From: Adiantum capillus-veneris
Taxonomy: Eukaryota > Streptophyta > Polypodiopsida > Polypodiales > Pteridaceae
Direction of reading: 5' to 3'
Assembly: GCA_014529385.2 (NCBI GenBank)
Contig: CM043956.1
Span: forward strand, 87,969,721 to 88,033,720
Length of the DNA stretch: 64,000 nt
The position numbers and the translations under genes are program-made. A model generated the notes under the pieces. That model did not search any database. It was not told where the DNA came from and saw only the letters and a list, made by a program, of their open reading frames with translations. The first letter of the stretch is position 1; each line of letters starts with the position of its first letter. Positions 33,667-45,000 of the stretch are shown piece by piece.

Positions 33667-36600
33667 GAGACTACGCTCCAAGATGAAAGAATTTGACAAG
33701 CACCAGCTAAGTACTTTATTTTGTCATGCTTGTAGGTGTTGGTAGTTGCTTTAGCTTACAATATTTGGTGTTGATTGCATGATACAGTTAGTGATTTTTG
33801 AACGCTAAGTTGCTTTTTCTTCAGTATTTTTGTTCCTTGCTTACTTTTGTTGATTAGAGTTGTGTCAAGATTCATGTTAAACACATAAATAAGCCAACGT
33901 TTTTTTTTTGAACTAGTTAGAGTACATATGTTGTTAGCAATACATAAAAATTATTGCTATAATATTGACTAGTCTTATATATTTATCTATTTATTTGTTC
34001 AAGGTATCATTGCATTTATCACCATGACCTGTTTGATCACGAGTCTCCGGAAAATGTTTCTAGAGAGAAATCGAAAAGCTTTGACAGAATAGAACACACA
34101 ACAGATTGGGTCAAAATACGAGGAAGAGCGAACTACCATTGTAGCGCCTAAGAAAAAGGGAGAAGGGTGACTTTTAGATGAATAAATAAATGACGATTTA
34201 AATAAAATCCATGGGAAACCTAGGTTCTACATATTTCTTTCTACTGCATGAGCAGACAATTAGATGGTCGAGGGTGAGGAAGCATCGCGAAAACAGGGAT
34301 GACAGGGAGCTCATGTTGTAGAAACTCACGGTCATCGCGAACAGAGCGGCGTAGAAACCGGCCATGGATGTTAGCTACCCTCGACGATCGCCAATGATGT
34401 CAGCACAATTAGCAGTGAACCCGAACATTGTCGTCACCAGCACTAGTACTATCGTCCAGTGATTTTTCTTCCCAACCACATCCACAAGCCCCTACCCATG
34501 CAGATTCTTTGAGTATTGCCAACACTCAACCCGTCGCTCTGAACCCCTACTTTACAACAGCCGCCATGCAATCTTTCTGTCTCTGGCGAGCAGTACCTGT
34601 TGTCTCACAGCCTCTCAAGGCACTGAAACTAGCACTGCATGCGTGAGGTGCAGCTAGTTTCCATGAGTCCTTCAGGGGCTGTTAACAACCATCCACCCCT
34701 CTCAGTCCACCCAATTGCCCCGTCTCTCCCTCGCATGACAGCGATCATTTTTGGCATTTTACAGCTACACACACAGTTTCTCGCTAGACTCCCTCTAAAC
34801 CAGTCGTCCAACTAGCTCTTGGCTCACCATGCAACGGCCGGTAGCGGGTCACCCACTTTTATTTAATCACCAGGACGGAGTGAGCACTGTTGTGCCGTTT
34901 TTTTCTTTTTTAGTTGAGACCAGAGCGACCACCTAATCGCCTGCTTCACCTGGTACCACCGCACGTGCACCCCATCATGATTAGCCGTCGATAAGATCTC
35001 TGGATTAGTGTTGGCTTGCCATTCGACACAGTCAATAACATGCAGATGTATTGTATGCATGACTGCTGCCGACATCCACTCACACTGCAATGCTTAACAT
35101 CTTGTCATGCACATCAAATATTGCGGATTCCAACCGCTACAAGTCCCCCAGCCTCACATACACAGCGTATTTCTCTTTCTCCCTCTCCCTTTAGTTGGTA
35201 GCCACCCCTTTGGTGGTATACCACCCACCAACCCACTCTCTCTCTCTCGCAATCGTCGCCTCAGTTCTCAGTCACCACCTAGAATCGTTCTTTCTCTCTC
35301 TCTCTCTGGCTCTCTTCAGTCATCACCACCATGCATTGGCTGCTAGCCTTCACTTGCATGCTCATCTCTGACCACACGCACCTCCTTACCCACCACCATC
35401 TAGGGTCTTGGCACTCACATGCAACAGGTAGCAAGTCTTTCTCTCTGAGGCTGGCAAAATGACGCAATCAGGCAGGTTGACGTTTCCCAATCGCAATACC
35501 TTACATGTCAATAGGTAGCCTCATACACACACATACAAACACACCCCCTCCTCTGTTGCATTTGATGCCTACACAATACTGGTGCCCCCGACTACTTACA
35601 GAAGCGGACATTGACAAAGCTTTGCAGTGATCGGTGAACCTTGATGAAGCTCTTTAGTGACATATGCCCACTGTCGGGCATCCTCCGGCAATGACGACGA
35701 TGATGATGATGATTTCAGCGTGACAAATTATCTTTCATTTTACTTCATTTTATTTTGTACCCTACATTGTATTAGATCCATGAGGATTGTATGAGTTTGG
35801 CCCATGGCTTTTTAAAGACGAGTAATATAGTTTCTCATTTCATTCCCCCCCCCCCCCCCTTCCCAATACCACTACCTACAACGATGGACAATCACTACGC
35901 TCTTGATGCAATACTTCCTGCAACAACACTAGAGCATTGACGACGAGGATGATGATTTTGTTTTGTACCCAGACTCGATGTCCTTTAGTGTATTTTAATT
36001 TTATAAACTTGTAAATTCCCCATTACCTCTTTTGCTTTCCTTTAAGAACAGTCACAAATTTACACAAGTTTAGTGTAACTACCAACGAAAGCTTTAAAAT
36101 ATTTGACCTAAACCGCACGAATTTCAAGTTTGCACTTATTTTCAGCGATTAGCATAGATGTATTTTTCTAGCCCTATCAAAGATCACAACACAACATGCG
36201 AACCATAGCAGAGCATGCAAATTTAATCAAAATTCATTACACCATCACTATAGACTGTCGTCCCCACGGTGTTTTGAAACTTAGAACACGGGCTAAAATG
36301 TGAATCAAATATGGGAGAAATTGTAGACACTATTAGTGTATTTTGAGAATGGAAGACAAAACTATGGTTGTAGGCATAAATCCTTCTAACATTTGCAATG
36401 ATGGTAATAATGGGCACAAGGATCTCATCTCTCTCTTCCTCTTTACAAAATCATGATAGTACGCTTTACAAAGCGGCTCGTAATAATGCAATATAGATCC
36501 TCCTTGGGGAATGGCATACTCACTAGGGCATTGGGGTGTATGACTCATCACTATGCATAGCCTTCCAGATTAGTAGCAAAGACATATTCGGTAAGGTACC

Positions 36601-38020
36601 CAACTTTGGCCAAGTAACAAGCTGCTACACAAGCTATGCCAAGTAACAAGCTGCTACACAAGCTATGCAAAAGATCTTGTGACAGCCATGTTTTTAACTG
36701 AAGACTGTCGTTGCCGATTCCATCCCTATAAATACTCTGCCTATTATGTATGAGGATGTTATATCAACCATTAAAATGAGGATCAAGACACGTAAGTATG
36801 TAAGTATCTACTAATTAAAAAGGAGAAAATTGCTCTCTCCTCACTATCTGCATGAGACATTATGTCAGTTATACCCATTAGCAGTAATGTAATTTAGTTA
36901 GATTTTCACTTTGATTGCTCTACAATTATCCTAAACATTGAATCATCAGGGTAGTGAAATTGTTGTTACATATTACTTGATATTGTTCCATCTATTTGTT
37001 TCTGCATTCCACCCCTCCCAACATTTCTAATACTCATTGATAGAGGACTACGATTATTGAGGGATATTTACTTTTGTGCAAGGCATTGATATCAACACCT
37101 TTCCATTAGGAGACCTCCTTGTAACGCATCAAAACAGTTATTCATGGAGCTTGATATTGCTTTGTCATAAGACTGCTATCCACTATCTATCTCAGCTTTG
37201 TACACCACTCATCACATTTATATTGCACCTTCATTCTCCGTTTGTTTGTACTCAAACTTGCCTGCTTTCATCCTTTTTTTTACTGACAAATAATCCAACT
37301 TTGCATCAATACTATCATCACGGTTTTCAAAATGATAAAACATTTATTATGTGACTATATTATTCTTAAATTTAATAAGAAATTGTAGGTGCTTTGTCTT
37401 TGAGAAACACTTTTGCAGATAAAGCTCGATACAATGCTAACATCTCGAAAACCCTTGAGGTATGAAATTTATCAATATACTGTTATCTACGAAGATCATC
37501 TCTACTAAGTAATCTCTCTCTATGTATATTTAGACCCATATACAAATACACCACCCTTTCGCTTATTCTACCTCCTTTCTTATGTTAAGGTCTACAGATT
37601 ATCCATCACCTATTACACCAACTTCCTATACGACAATCCTATAGTTTAATATGAGTTTGATAAATCCATGCTCATTATATTTAATTTCTTTCAAGTAACT
37701 CTATTTACATGCGTTTTCACAAGGCTATACCTAAGCAATTTTCCAATAAGTAAGAATACCGCCGGTTACTTTTAGAAGAGGGAGCTTCTTTACTTGTTTA
37801 CATATGTTATAAGCTGTAAAATCTATTGTTTCTAATATCATGGCTCATACTTATTGTGATTGAAATCTTTACTGAGGTGATTTGTCATACCACTACTTGC
37901 ATGAACTCAGTTGGTGTGCGATGATCGCTAACATTTGGTACATGCTTCTACATTCCAGTCTCTTTCAATTTCATATCAAATAGGTCATTTATTTTTCACT
38001 CTTTATGCCATGACTAGTCC
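33667..38020 (+). other. X2 internal region, no coding region supported
   Basis: It holds CT-rich tracts (35140-35330), a run of C (35846-35862), a 30-bp two-copy tandem repeat (36608-36667, CAAGTAACAAGCTGCTACAC) and AT-rich sequence. ORFs reach only 60-92 codons and have no family signature. Its 3' end matches X1. Confidence 0.6.
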
Positions 38021-38027
38021 ATTGGTC

Positions 38028-38235
38028 ACAGACACACAGATTCGCCGATTTAGACAGTGTGTAGATACTCATCTTGGTGCAGATCCGCCGATTTAGGCAA
38101 CACATTAATAAACTTTATATTTATGATTTTTAAACAATATCCAATGCAGATCCGTCGATTTAAGCAGCATTAGTGCAGATTCGCTGATTTAGGCAGCACG
38201 TCGGGTGTAGATTCGTCAATGTAGGCAACACCGAT
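38028..38235 (+). repeat. Degenerate 24-bp repeat array in X2
   Basis: Five copies of CAGATYCGCCGATTTAGGCA-type motifs near 38031, 38079, 38146, 38177 and 38207. They are in the same order as in X1 at 605-845. Confidence 0.75.
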
Positions 38236-38335
38236 CACAAAATCATGCTGTAGTGAACTGGCCACCGCTGTAATTGGTATGATTTTATTACCCGGGTACA
38301 CAATGAAAGTGATTTGGATTTGGACTTATATTGTG

Positions 38336-38595
38336 TGTGCGCTCCTTGCCGCACTGTCGAAGCAAGGGACTTGCCGATACACCGTGTACGAGCCGCAGAC
38401 CGCGAGCCACAGACCGCTCCAAGCACACAACTAGTTTAACCAGTAAGCTCAAAGAGGGCAATGGTGTGTCACTCACCGCCTTATGCTCCTGCCGTAGAGG
38501 ATTCCTCACCGCGAAGAAGAGGGAGACGCCGCTACGCCGCGCTCAACCGCCTCGCCGCCGTCGTGCCGCCGCAACGCTCGATCGCACACACACTC

Positions 38596-38689
<94 letters not shown>

Positions 38690-38998
38690 GCACACACACA
38701 AGGAGATGGTGAAGGAGAGGTGGAGATGGAGCAAGAGCAGCTTCTATTGCACAATGAGAGAATGACTCAATTTTAGGTTTAATTGGCTTTTATGTGAGCT
38801 CACCCCATTCACACTTGGGCGCCTATGCTTAGCCAACTAACCCTAGCATGTTCGTGTTAGAGTGCGCCTCTCATCGGCGATCACTCTACCTTTCCCTATT
38901 GGACCGACAAGCCCGGTGCCTGACTCTACTTAAATAAATAATACGGTTACAGTGTCCGTCGTAGGCGATAGGGTGTCCGTGAGCCACGAGGGTTAACA
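38336..38998 (-). repeat. T 3' LTR
   Basis: 663 bp; on the minus strand TGTTAACCCTCGTGGCTCAC ... AAGGAGCGCACA. It contains a (CT)n tract (38592-38685) that is longer than in the other LTR, and a short CGAGCCACAGACC insertion. Confidence 0.93.
38592..38685. repeat. (CT)n microsatellite inside T LTR
   Basis: Uninterrupted CT dinucleotides. The homologous tract in the other LTR is at 51603-51668. The Ser-Leu frames are artefacts. Confidence 0.97.
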
Positions 38999-39000
38999 TT

Positions 39001-39016
39001 GCCCCCCTTCCTGATG
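39001..39016 (-). promoter_or_regulatory. T polypurine tract
   Basis: The minus strand reads AGGAAGGGGGGCAA directly before the 3' LTR. Confidence 0.85.
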
Positions 39017-40225
39017 TAGATTCCGTCCTCGGAATCTATTGAGTTGAAGCTTGGTATGTCCATGTTGTAGAGCATCTAGATTTGAATCTGCAAGGCAAAG
39101 TCACTGTTTTAGCAAGCGGAATTATATTGCCATAAATCATGAGGGGAATGTAAGGTACATGTGGAAATGAGTAAATGCAAGATTTATGAAATGTTAGACT
39201 GCCATTAAGGACAAATAAATTGCACTTTGAGTAAATTAATTAATCAAGAGTTTTGAGCTTATGGGTGAGTCTATCAATTAGTTAGCTATGACTAAGGTTA
39301 AAACAACTACTCTAGTACTAGCTAAGCTAAGAAGATTATCTAAATGCAAGATTCCCTAATTATGCTTTTCAGCTTTGATTAGCCAACTTGCTCTCACAAC
39401 TGCAAACAAAAGCTTGAAATGTTAACTGCAAGCTCAATGGAAGTCTTTTAATTTTTTTAATTTTTTTTAATACTTTTTTACTTTGGGTCACAATCATGTG
39501 ACGTGTGTGCTTATTTTGTATGTCCGGGGTTTTTTGCTTCTCAAGGAAAAGCGCCCACACTGGGAACCTCTAGGGCTCTAGTACCATAGACAATACATGT
39601 GACTGAAGTACCAATTCAAGCCAGGATTTCTCTTCCAGCGTAAGATTTTTCATTTGTGGCACTTATGTTTTTTTTTGTTTTTTTTTTTGCTTCCATTTCC
39701 TTGGTATTCGCACTAGTGTTTTTTGTTGTTTGAGTGAGCAAGCCTTTCTCTGCCTAAAACATTCCTAAGGTCTCAAATACTCGGATAATTTTATTAGCTA
39801 GACCTAGTGGTCAAGTAAATGAGTTAAGCTAAAGTCACGGTCTCCTAATCTCCAGGCTCATCCATAAGATTAAACTGGAGTTCAATCAACTTAAGCAAGG
39901 ACAAATTTATACATCTATAATGGCAGATAACAATCATAACTATTGCACTCAAACAAAGAATGAAAAATCATTATTAGCAATTACACATATCCACCAACAT
40001 GAATCATGGAAAGTAGTACACCTGGAGGTATGGAGTGGCTCATTTCGTTGAAGCAGATGTCCTCAGCCATGTGGATGGAGATCCATATAAGTCCTACCTA
40101 ACACATCCAAAAACAGGCACTATACCTCTAGGAGGCATGTCAGTGTGAAAAATTAAAACTCCTAAAAAACAAACTCAAAACACAATCTAGACCCCTAACC
40201 TACCTATCTGTCACCCCTTTTAGAA
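39017..40225 (-). other. T 3' non-coding region
   Basis: AT-rich, with poly-T stretches (39448-39480, 39669-39690). I see no gene. Confidence 0.6.
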
Positions 40226-40657
40226 TCAAGGAAAGAGGATATTATATAAACCGGGTGGCCACCCTAAGGCTAGGCCTCTATCCTCATCATCTAGATAAAT
40301 AAAATCGTTTTCCGTGAGGCCATAGTCTTCCTCGGTCTCTATTAGTTCCTCTTCATCATCCTCTTGTGCAAGCATGCTAATCAAGAACCTCGCGATGCGT
40401 GGATACTCATCTTGTGCAAAAGAATAAGCATGTGCCATTGGAGACACATTCGCTACTGGGTAGGGATCACTAGTTAGCCATAGACGTATCAGCCATTCTA
40501 ACTCCTCAAAATTTCTCTCACATGCAAGGCTCTCTATCAAATCCCATTCGCAAGAGAGTATAGGGTAGCATACGTAGAACGATTGAGGAAAAGACAAAGG
40601 GTACCTTTCATCAAAAATAGAAGTGCATGCCTCTGGTGAAGTAGCCATTTCTGACAA
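40226..40657 (-). CDS. Extra ORF of T, 143-residue acidic protein
   Basis: The ORF is intact, on the T coding strand, between pol and the 3' LTR. It starts MSEMATSPEACTSIFDERY. The middle carries IESLACERNFEELEWLIRLW, likely helical. The C-terminal third is strongly acidic (QEDDEEELIETEEDYG, FIYLDDEDRG). No signal peptide, membrane helix or zinc motif is seen, so it does not look like an env product. I do not recognise a family. Athila/Tat relatives often carry an extra 3' ORF, but this sequence is not one I know. It may be a chance frame, although its length in an AT-rich region and its position argue otherwise. Confidence 0.55.
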   Translation of the reverse strand: MSEMATSPEACTSIFDERYPLSFPQSFYVCYPILSCEWDLIESLACERNFEELEWLIRLWLTSDPYPVANVSPMAHAYSFAQDEYPRIARFLISMLAQEDDEEELIETEEDYGLTENDFIYLDDEDRGLALGWPPGLYNILFP

Positions 40658-40928
40658 GACAGATAGATTTGGTTAGGCCTTTAAAACATAAGAGTTGTTT
40701 TTGTGTGTTGCTTGAATTGACACGGTGAATTTGGACTTATATGTAAGATCTGATAGGGTGCTCTCTCGTTGCTAGTCGCTCTTGCTCTTTACTATTTTTG
40801 TTTTTTGTGAGTATAAGGCTATATATATACATTCCCTAAGATTGGAATTGAGAGGTCAGGGAGGAAGGTTGAGAGGGGAGCGAGTGAATGATTGATGTTA
40901 GCAAACACTCCCCCCTTCCTTGGGTAGA
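40658..40928 (-). other. T spacer between pol and the extra ORF
   Basis: Short non-coding spacer with TATATATATA near 40821. It could contain a promoter or splice acceptor for the downstream ORF; no evidence beyond the AT-rich motif. Confidence 0.35.
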
Positions 40929-42008
40929 TCATACCTTTTGGAATGAGGTCGTCACCTTTTGAAACCAATTGCTCCAAGTTGTTATGGGTGAAGGTTTTAA
41001 CCAATAGTTTTCGGCCGCCCTATGCGTTTCATCTAGTTGCAAGGGTGGTAAGGTACTCTCCCATGATTTTATTTGCAACGTTGTTGTAGGTGGTGAACTT
41101 ACCCCGGGAGGTGCAAACTCTTTCGTGCTTGTATGGATATGTACAGTGGTAGGTGGAGGTTGTGTCAAAGCTTCTATTTGCGTATAGGAACTACATGAAG
41201 AGCAAGAAGCTTCATTTGATTTCCCTGTTCCTGAGCTAGGTGGAACAAATCGTTCTTTCTTTGGTACCCAAACTAGCTCTAGATCGGGTGTGTAACATTC
41301 CATGATTTTTTCCTTTCTGCGATTTTCAACTTGTTTTGGAGCCACAGGATTGGGTTTACATGGGCCAGGTGACAGGTAAGAGTACACTTTACGTTTGGGC
41401 ACCCAGATTTGATCATTTCCTTCATAGTATCCTTGGGCTTCCAATAGTCGTTTAGGAATCCAACGCAGCGTTTCTTTACATTTCTTCGAGCGAGTGGTAC
41501 GGTTCTTACTAGGTTTCCGTTTTTTTGCATCAACCATGCTCACTACAGAGGCTTTAGGGACCCACTTGTATGTTTTCTCTGTTATATTAGGATGGTTCTT
41601 GTGTGTCTCAAGCTTTCTTTCAACTACATCAGTTGAAGCTCTAGAGAGTTGGGCTATGGAGACGTATGGTTCAACCTCCTGGACATGCAATGTCTTGGGT
41701 TTTATTTCCTTAGGCAATATCTCAGGGACTATGGCTTGAGTGGTAGGGCTAAGAGTTGGTTTTTGCGTTGTAACACCCCCAGTCCCCCAATCAATAGTGC
41801 ATTTGGTGGCTATCATCCACGTGCGGCCTAGGTTTATATTACCCTCCATAGTTCCGGTAGGCATGACCAAAAAGTCTTGAGCTACAATTCCATTGTCATA
41901 ACTGACAGAAGTGTGCCAGATTCCAAAAACCGTAGTTTTTTTCTTGTTGACACCCTTGACTTGGATAATACTCTCAGATAGAGGTGGCTTCCCTAACTGA
42001 CACCACAC
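40929..42008 (-). CDS. T Pol C-terminal part: second retropepsin half plus W-P-K repeats
   Basis: This 359-residue frame continues Pol after a frameshift. Residues 1-75 finish the aspartic-protease-like fold (IWHTSVSYDNGIVAQDFLVM, then NINLGRTWMIATKCTIDW, the ILGxxW hairpin). Residues about 148-250 carry four W-[VI]-P-K motifs: KWVPKA, RWIPKR, IWVPKR, VWVPKK. They are set in Lys/Arg/Ser/Pro-rich sequence. The last 100 residues are Ser/Thr/Pro-rich. Its first codons duplicate the end of the upstream frame. The 55-bp duplication that separates them did not exist in the ancestor, so this was one polyprotein with Pol. Function unknown. Confidence 0.75.
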   Translation of the reverse strand: MWCQLGKPPLSESIIQVKGVNKKKTTVFGIWHTSVSYDNGIVAQDFLVMPTGTMEGNINLGRTWMIATKCTIDWGTGGVTTQKPTLSPTTQAIVPEILPKEIKPKTLHVQEVEPYVSIAQLSRASTDVVERKLETHKNHPNITEKTYKWVPKASVVSMVDAKKRKPSKNRTTRSKKCKETLRWIPKRLLEAQGYYEGNDQIWVPKRKVYSYLSPGPCKPNPVAPKQVENRRKEKIMECYTPDLELVWVPKKERFVPPSSGTGKSNEASCSSCSSYTQIEALTQPPPTTVHIHTSTKEFAPPGVSSPPTTTLQIKSWESTLPPLQLDETHRAAENYWLKPSPITTWSNWFQKVTTSFQKV

Positions 42009-42060
42009 CCTTGACTTGGATAATACTCTCAGATAGAGGTGGCTTCCCTAACTGACACCA
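41951..42060. repeat. 55-bp tandem duplication splitting T pol
   Basis: CACCCTTGACTTGGATAATA occurs at 41951 and 42006. The 55-bp period shifts the frame by one and ends the Pol frame 9 residues later (VSVREATSI then stop). The copies are identical. Confidence 0.95.
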
Positions 42061-45000
42061 CACCCCATAGGATAGCAGATTATATTTAGCACCCGTGTCC
42101 AATAAGGCGTTATATAGCACTTTTCCATAGGCACTATTTAACTCAATAGGGTATCGTAGAGGTGTGTCAGAGTCCAACCCATCCTCTTCGATTTCCACGT
42201 GGACTGCATTTGTGACTCCAAGGTTAGCCTCTCGTTTTTGTCTTATACGTTGTTGTCGCTCCTTAGCTTCAGCTTGAGCTTGTATCTTGTTTAACTCGGT
42301 TTGTGCTTTGGCGGCCTTCTTTTGATGAATGGTCCGTAGTTCTTCTTGGCTTAAAGGATCATAATATCTTTTGAATTTACTCCCATTGAGGAATCCAATG
42401 GTTTCAACTCCATCAAGAGTTTCCACATGAAGGGTACCTTGTGGGGTAATTTCACATACTCTATATGGTCCTTTACCAGCATATTTCAACTTTTTCTTCT
42501 CTTTACGTACTCCATACATAAGGACTTTATCACCAACTTTGATGTCCTTGTCCTTCACATGGCGATCAAACCACTTCTTTCTCCTATCCTTTTCCACAAG
42601 AGCATTTTGCACAGCCAACTGTCTCTCTTCGTTTAGTTTTTCTAAGATAAACAAACGCTTGGTTAAGGGGTTACCATTCCATCCTTCTTGCGAAGCTACC
42701 CTAAGACTAGGAATGACAAACTCCCAAGGCATAACCGCTTCTTGGCCGTATACCATTTTGAATGGCGTACAATTAATAGACACTTTATAAGTAGTACGAT
42801 AAGCCCATAGAGCAGATGTCAACTTCAAATCCCAATCAGTGAGATGAGCTTCTACCGTCTTGGTTAAAATAGAGATTAGAGTCTTGTTGGTGCTCTCAGC
42901 TTGTCCATTAGCTTGCGGGTAATAAGGTGTAGACTTATGGTGGGATATCATAAAGGTCGTGGTAAGCTCTCTTATTACCTCATTTATAAAATGGGTACCA
43001 TTATCACTAACAATTTCAAAAGGGCAACCAAATCTTGTGATAATGTTCTCAAAAAGAAACTTAGCTGTTGTCCTCGCGTCAGCTTTTTGTGAAGCCTTAG
43101 CTTCAGACCACTTTGTTACATAGTCCGTAGCAACTAGAATATATCGAGATTGAGTGTTGCGAGCTGCGGGACTAATTGGACCTACAAAGTCTAAGCCCCA
43201 TTTTTCAAATGGTTGGGTTACTTTAATAGGATGTAAGGGCATTCTGTCTTTGCGCTGTGTGGTCTTGTAACGCTGGCACTCATCACACCCTTTTGTAAAA
43301 AGTGATGCATCCTTAAATAAAGTTGGCCACCAATAGCGTGATTGCAACACCTTTCTAGCAGTTAGGTCTCCTGAAAAATGACCTCCTGCTATGCCCATAT
43401 GTGCTTCTTGCAAGATATACAAATATTCATCCTCGCGGGCACAACGCCTAAGAATATCATCCTTGCCTAATCTATACAGAGTTCCGGCAATCAAACAATA
43501 GGGTTCACTTTCTTTTACTAGCCTTCGAGCGATATCCTTACGAAGTTCCTTGGGTGGAAAACCATTAACTAAAAAGTTAACAATGTTCTCACTCCATTCA
43601 GGCATAGTCTCAACTATGAATAGGGAAGTATCGGGTAATTCATCATCAACTCCTGTAGGGGCTTCACCATTGGGTATGCGAGACAAATGATCAGCCATGA
43701 CGTGCCTTTTACCAGGTCTTACTACAATCGTGAAATCAAACTCCAGAAGAATTAACAACCATCGTGTGATTCTTCCTGTGGAGCATGGCTTGTTTACCAG
43801 ATACAGCAACGCTTGATGGTCCACATAAAATACAAACTTGTTTGCCAGAAGGTAGTAGCGAAATTTCTTTACTGCATAAACCATTGCCAAACCTTCTCGC
43901 TCTGTAGTGGTGTAGTTCCTTTCAGCATCGTTCAATTGACGGCTTGCAAAGCTAATGGGATAGTCCAATTTATGTTCTCCTGGTTGAGTGAGAACACACC
44001 CAATAGCAAAGTTTGATGCATCAATATGCACATGGAAAATGACATCCCAGTTCGGTGTCCTTAAAATCGGAGCACTTGCTAGTGTTTTCTTCAATTGTTC
44101 ATAGGCCTGGTCACACTCTTCAGTCCATTTAAATTCAATGAGAAGCTTGTACAAAGTACGTGCTATCTCAACGAAAAATAAAATAAACCGTCGATAATAA
44201 CCCACGTGTCCCATGAACCTTTGAACTCCCTTGTAATTGGTTGGTGGTGGTAACTCTAGAATCACTTTAATTTTGCTCTCATCGGTTGAGATACCATTCT
44301 TGGATACTATATGCCCTAAAATAACTCCATGCTTGACCCAAAATTGGCATTTGAACGGGTTCAATGAGATACGATATAACCTACACTTTTCAAACACCTT
44401 CTGCAAACATGATAGATGTTCTTTCCAAGAAGAGTAAACACAAAGGTCGTCTAAGAAAGCTTCACAAAACTCTCTTAAATATTCTTTAAAAGCAGTGTTT
44501 ATTAATCGTTGGAATGTAGCAGGGGCATTTGTTAAGCCAAAAGCCATCACACGAAATGCAAACACGCCAAATTCTGTGATGAAGGCAGTTTTAGCTTGGT
44601 TCTCTAGTGCTATCGTGATCTGGTTGTAGCCTGAGTACCCATCTAAAAAGCTATAAGCTTCCTTGCCTGCAACTCTTTCGAGTACATGTTCGGAATATGG
44701 TAGGGGGTAATGGTCTCTTCTAGTAGCTGCATTAACTTTTTTGAGGTCCACGCACACCCTGAGTTTCCCATTCTTTTTTGGCACGATAACTATCGTAGAC
44801 ACCCATTCAGAGTGTTCAATAGGATATATGAACCCACATTTGATAAGCTTTTCTAGTTCTTCTTGAATGATCTTTGCGTACTTAGGATTCATCGGGTAGG
44901 GTCTTTGTTGTATGGGCTTCGCAGTGCTAATCATAGGGATTGTATGTTGGACCACAGAAGGTGGAACACCTTTCATATCATGGTATGTCCAAGCGAATAC

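Noticed and set aside
34428-35346. Plus-strand ORFs in X2 as genes
   Set aside because: Short, Ser/Pro/His-rich frames from CT-rich sequence, with no domain and no support from X1 (region outside the window).
40226-40657. Extra T ORF as an env-like gene
   Set aside because: No signal peptide, membrane span or cysteine pattern; too short and acidic.
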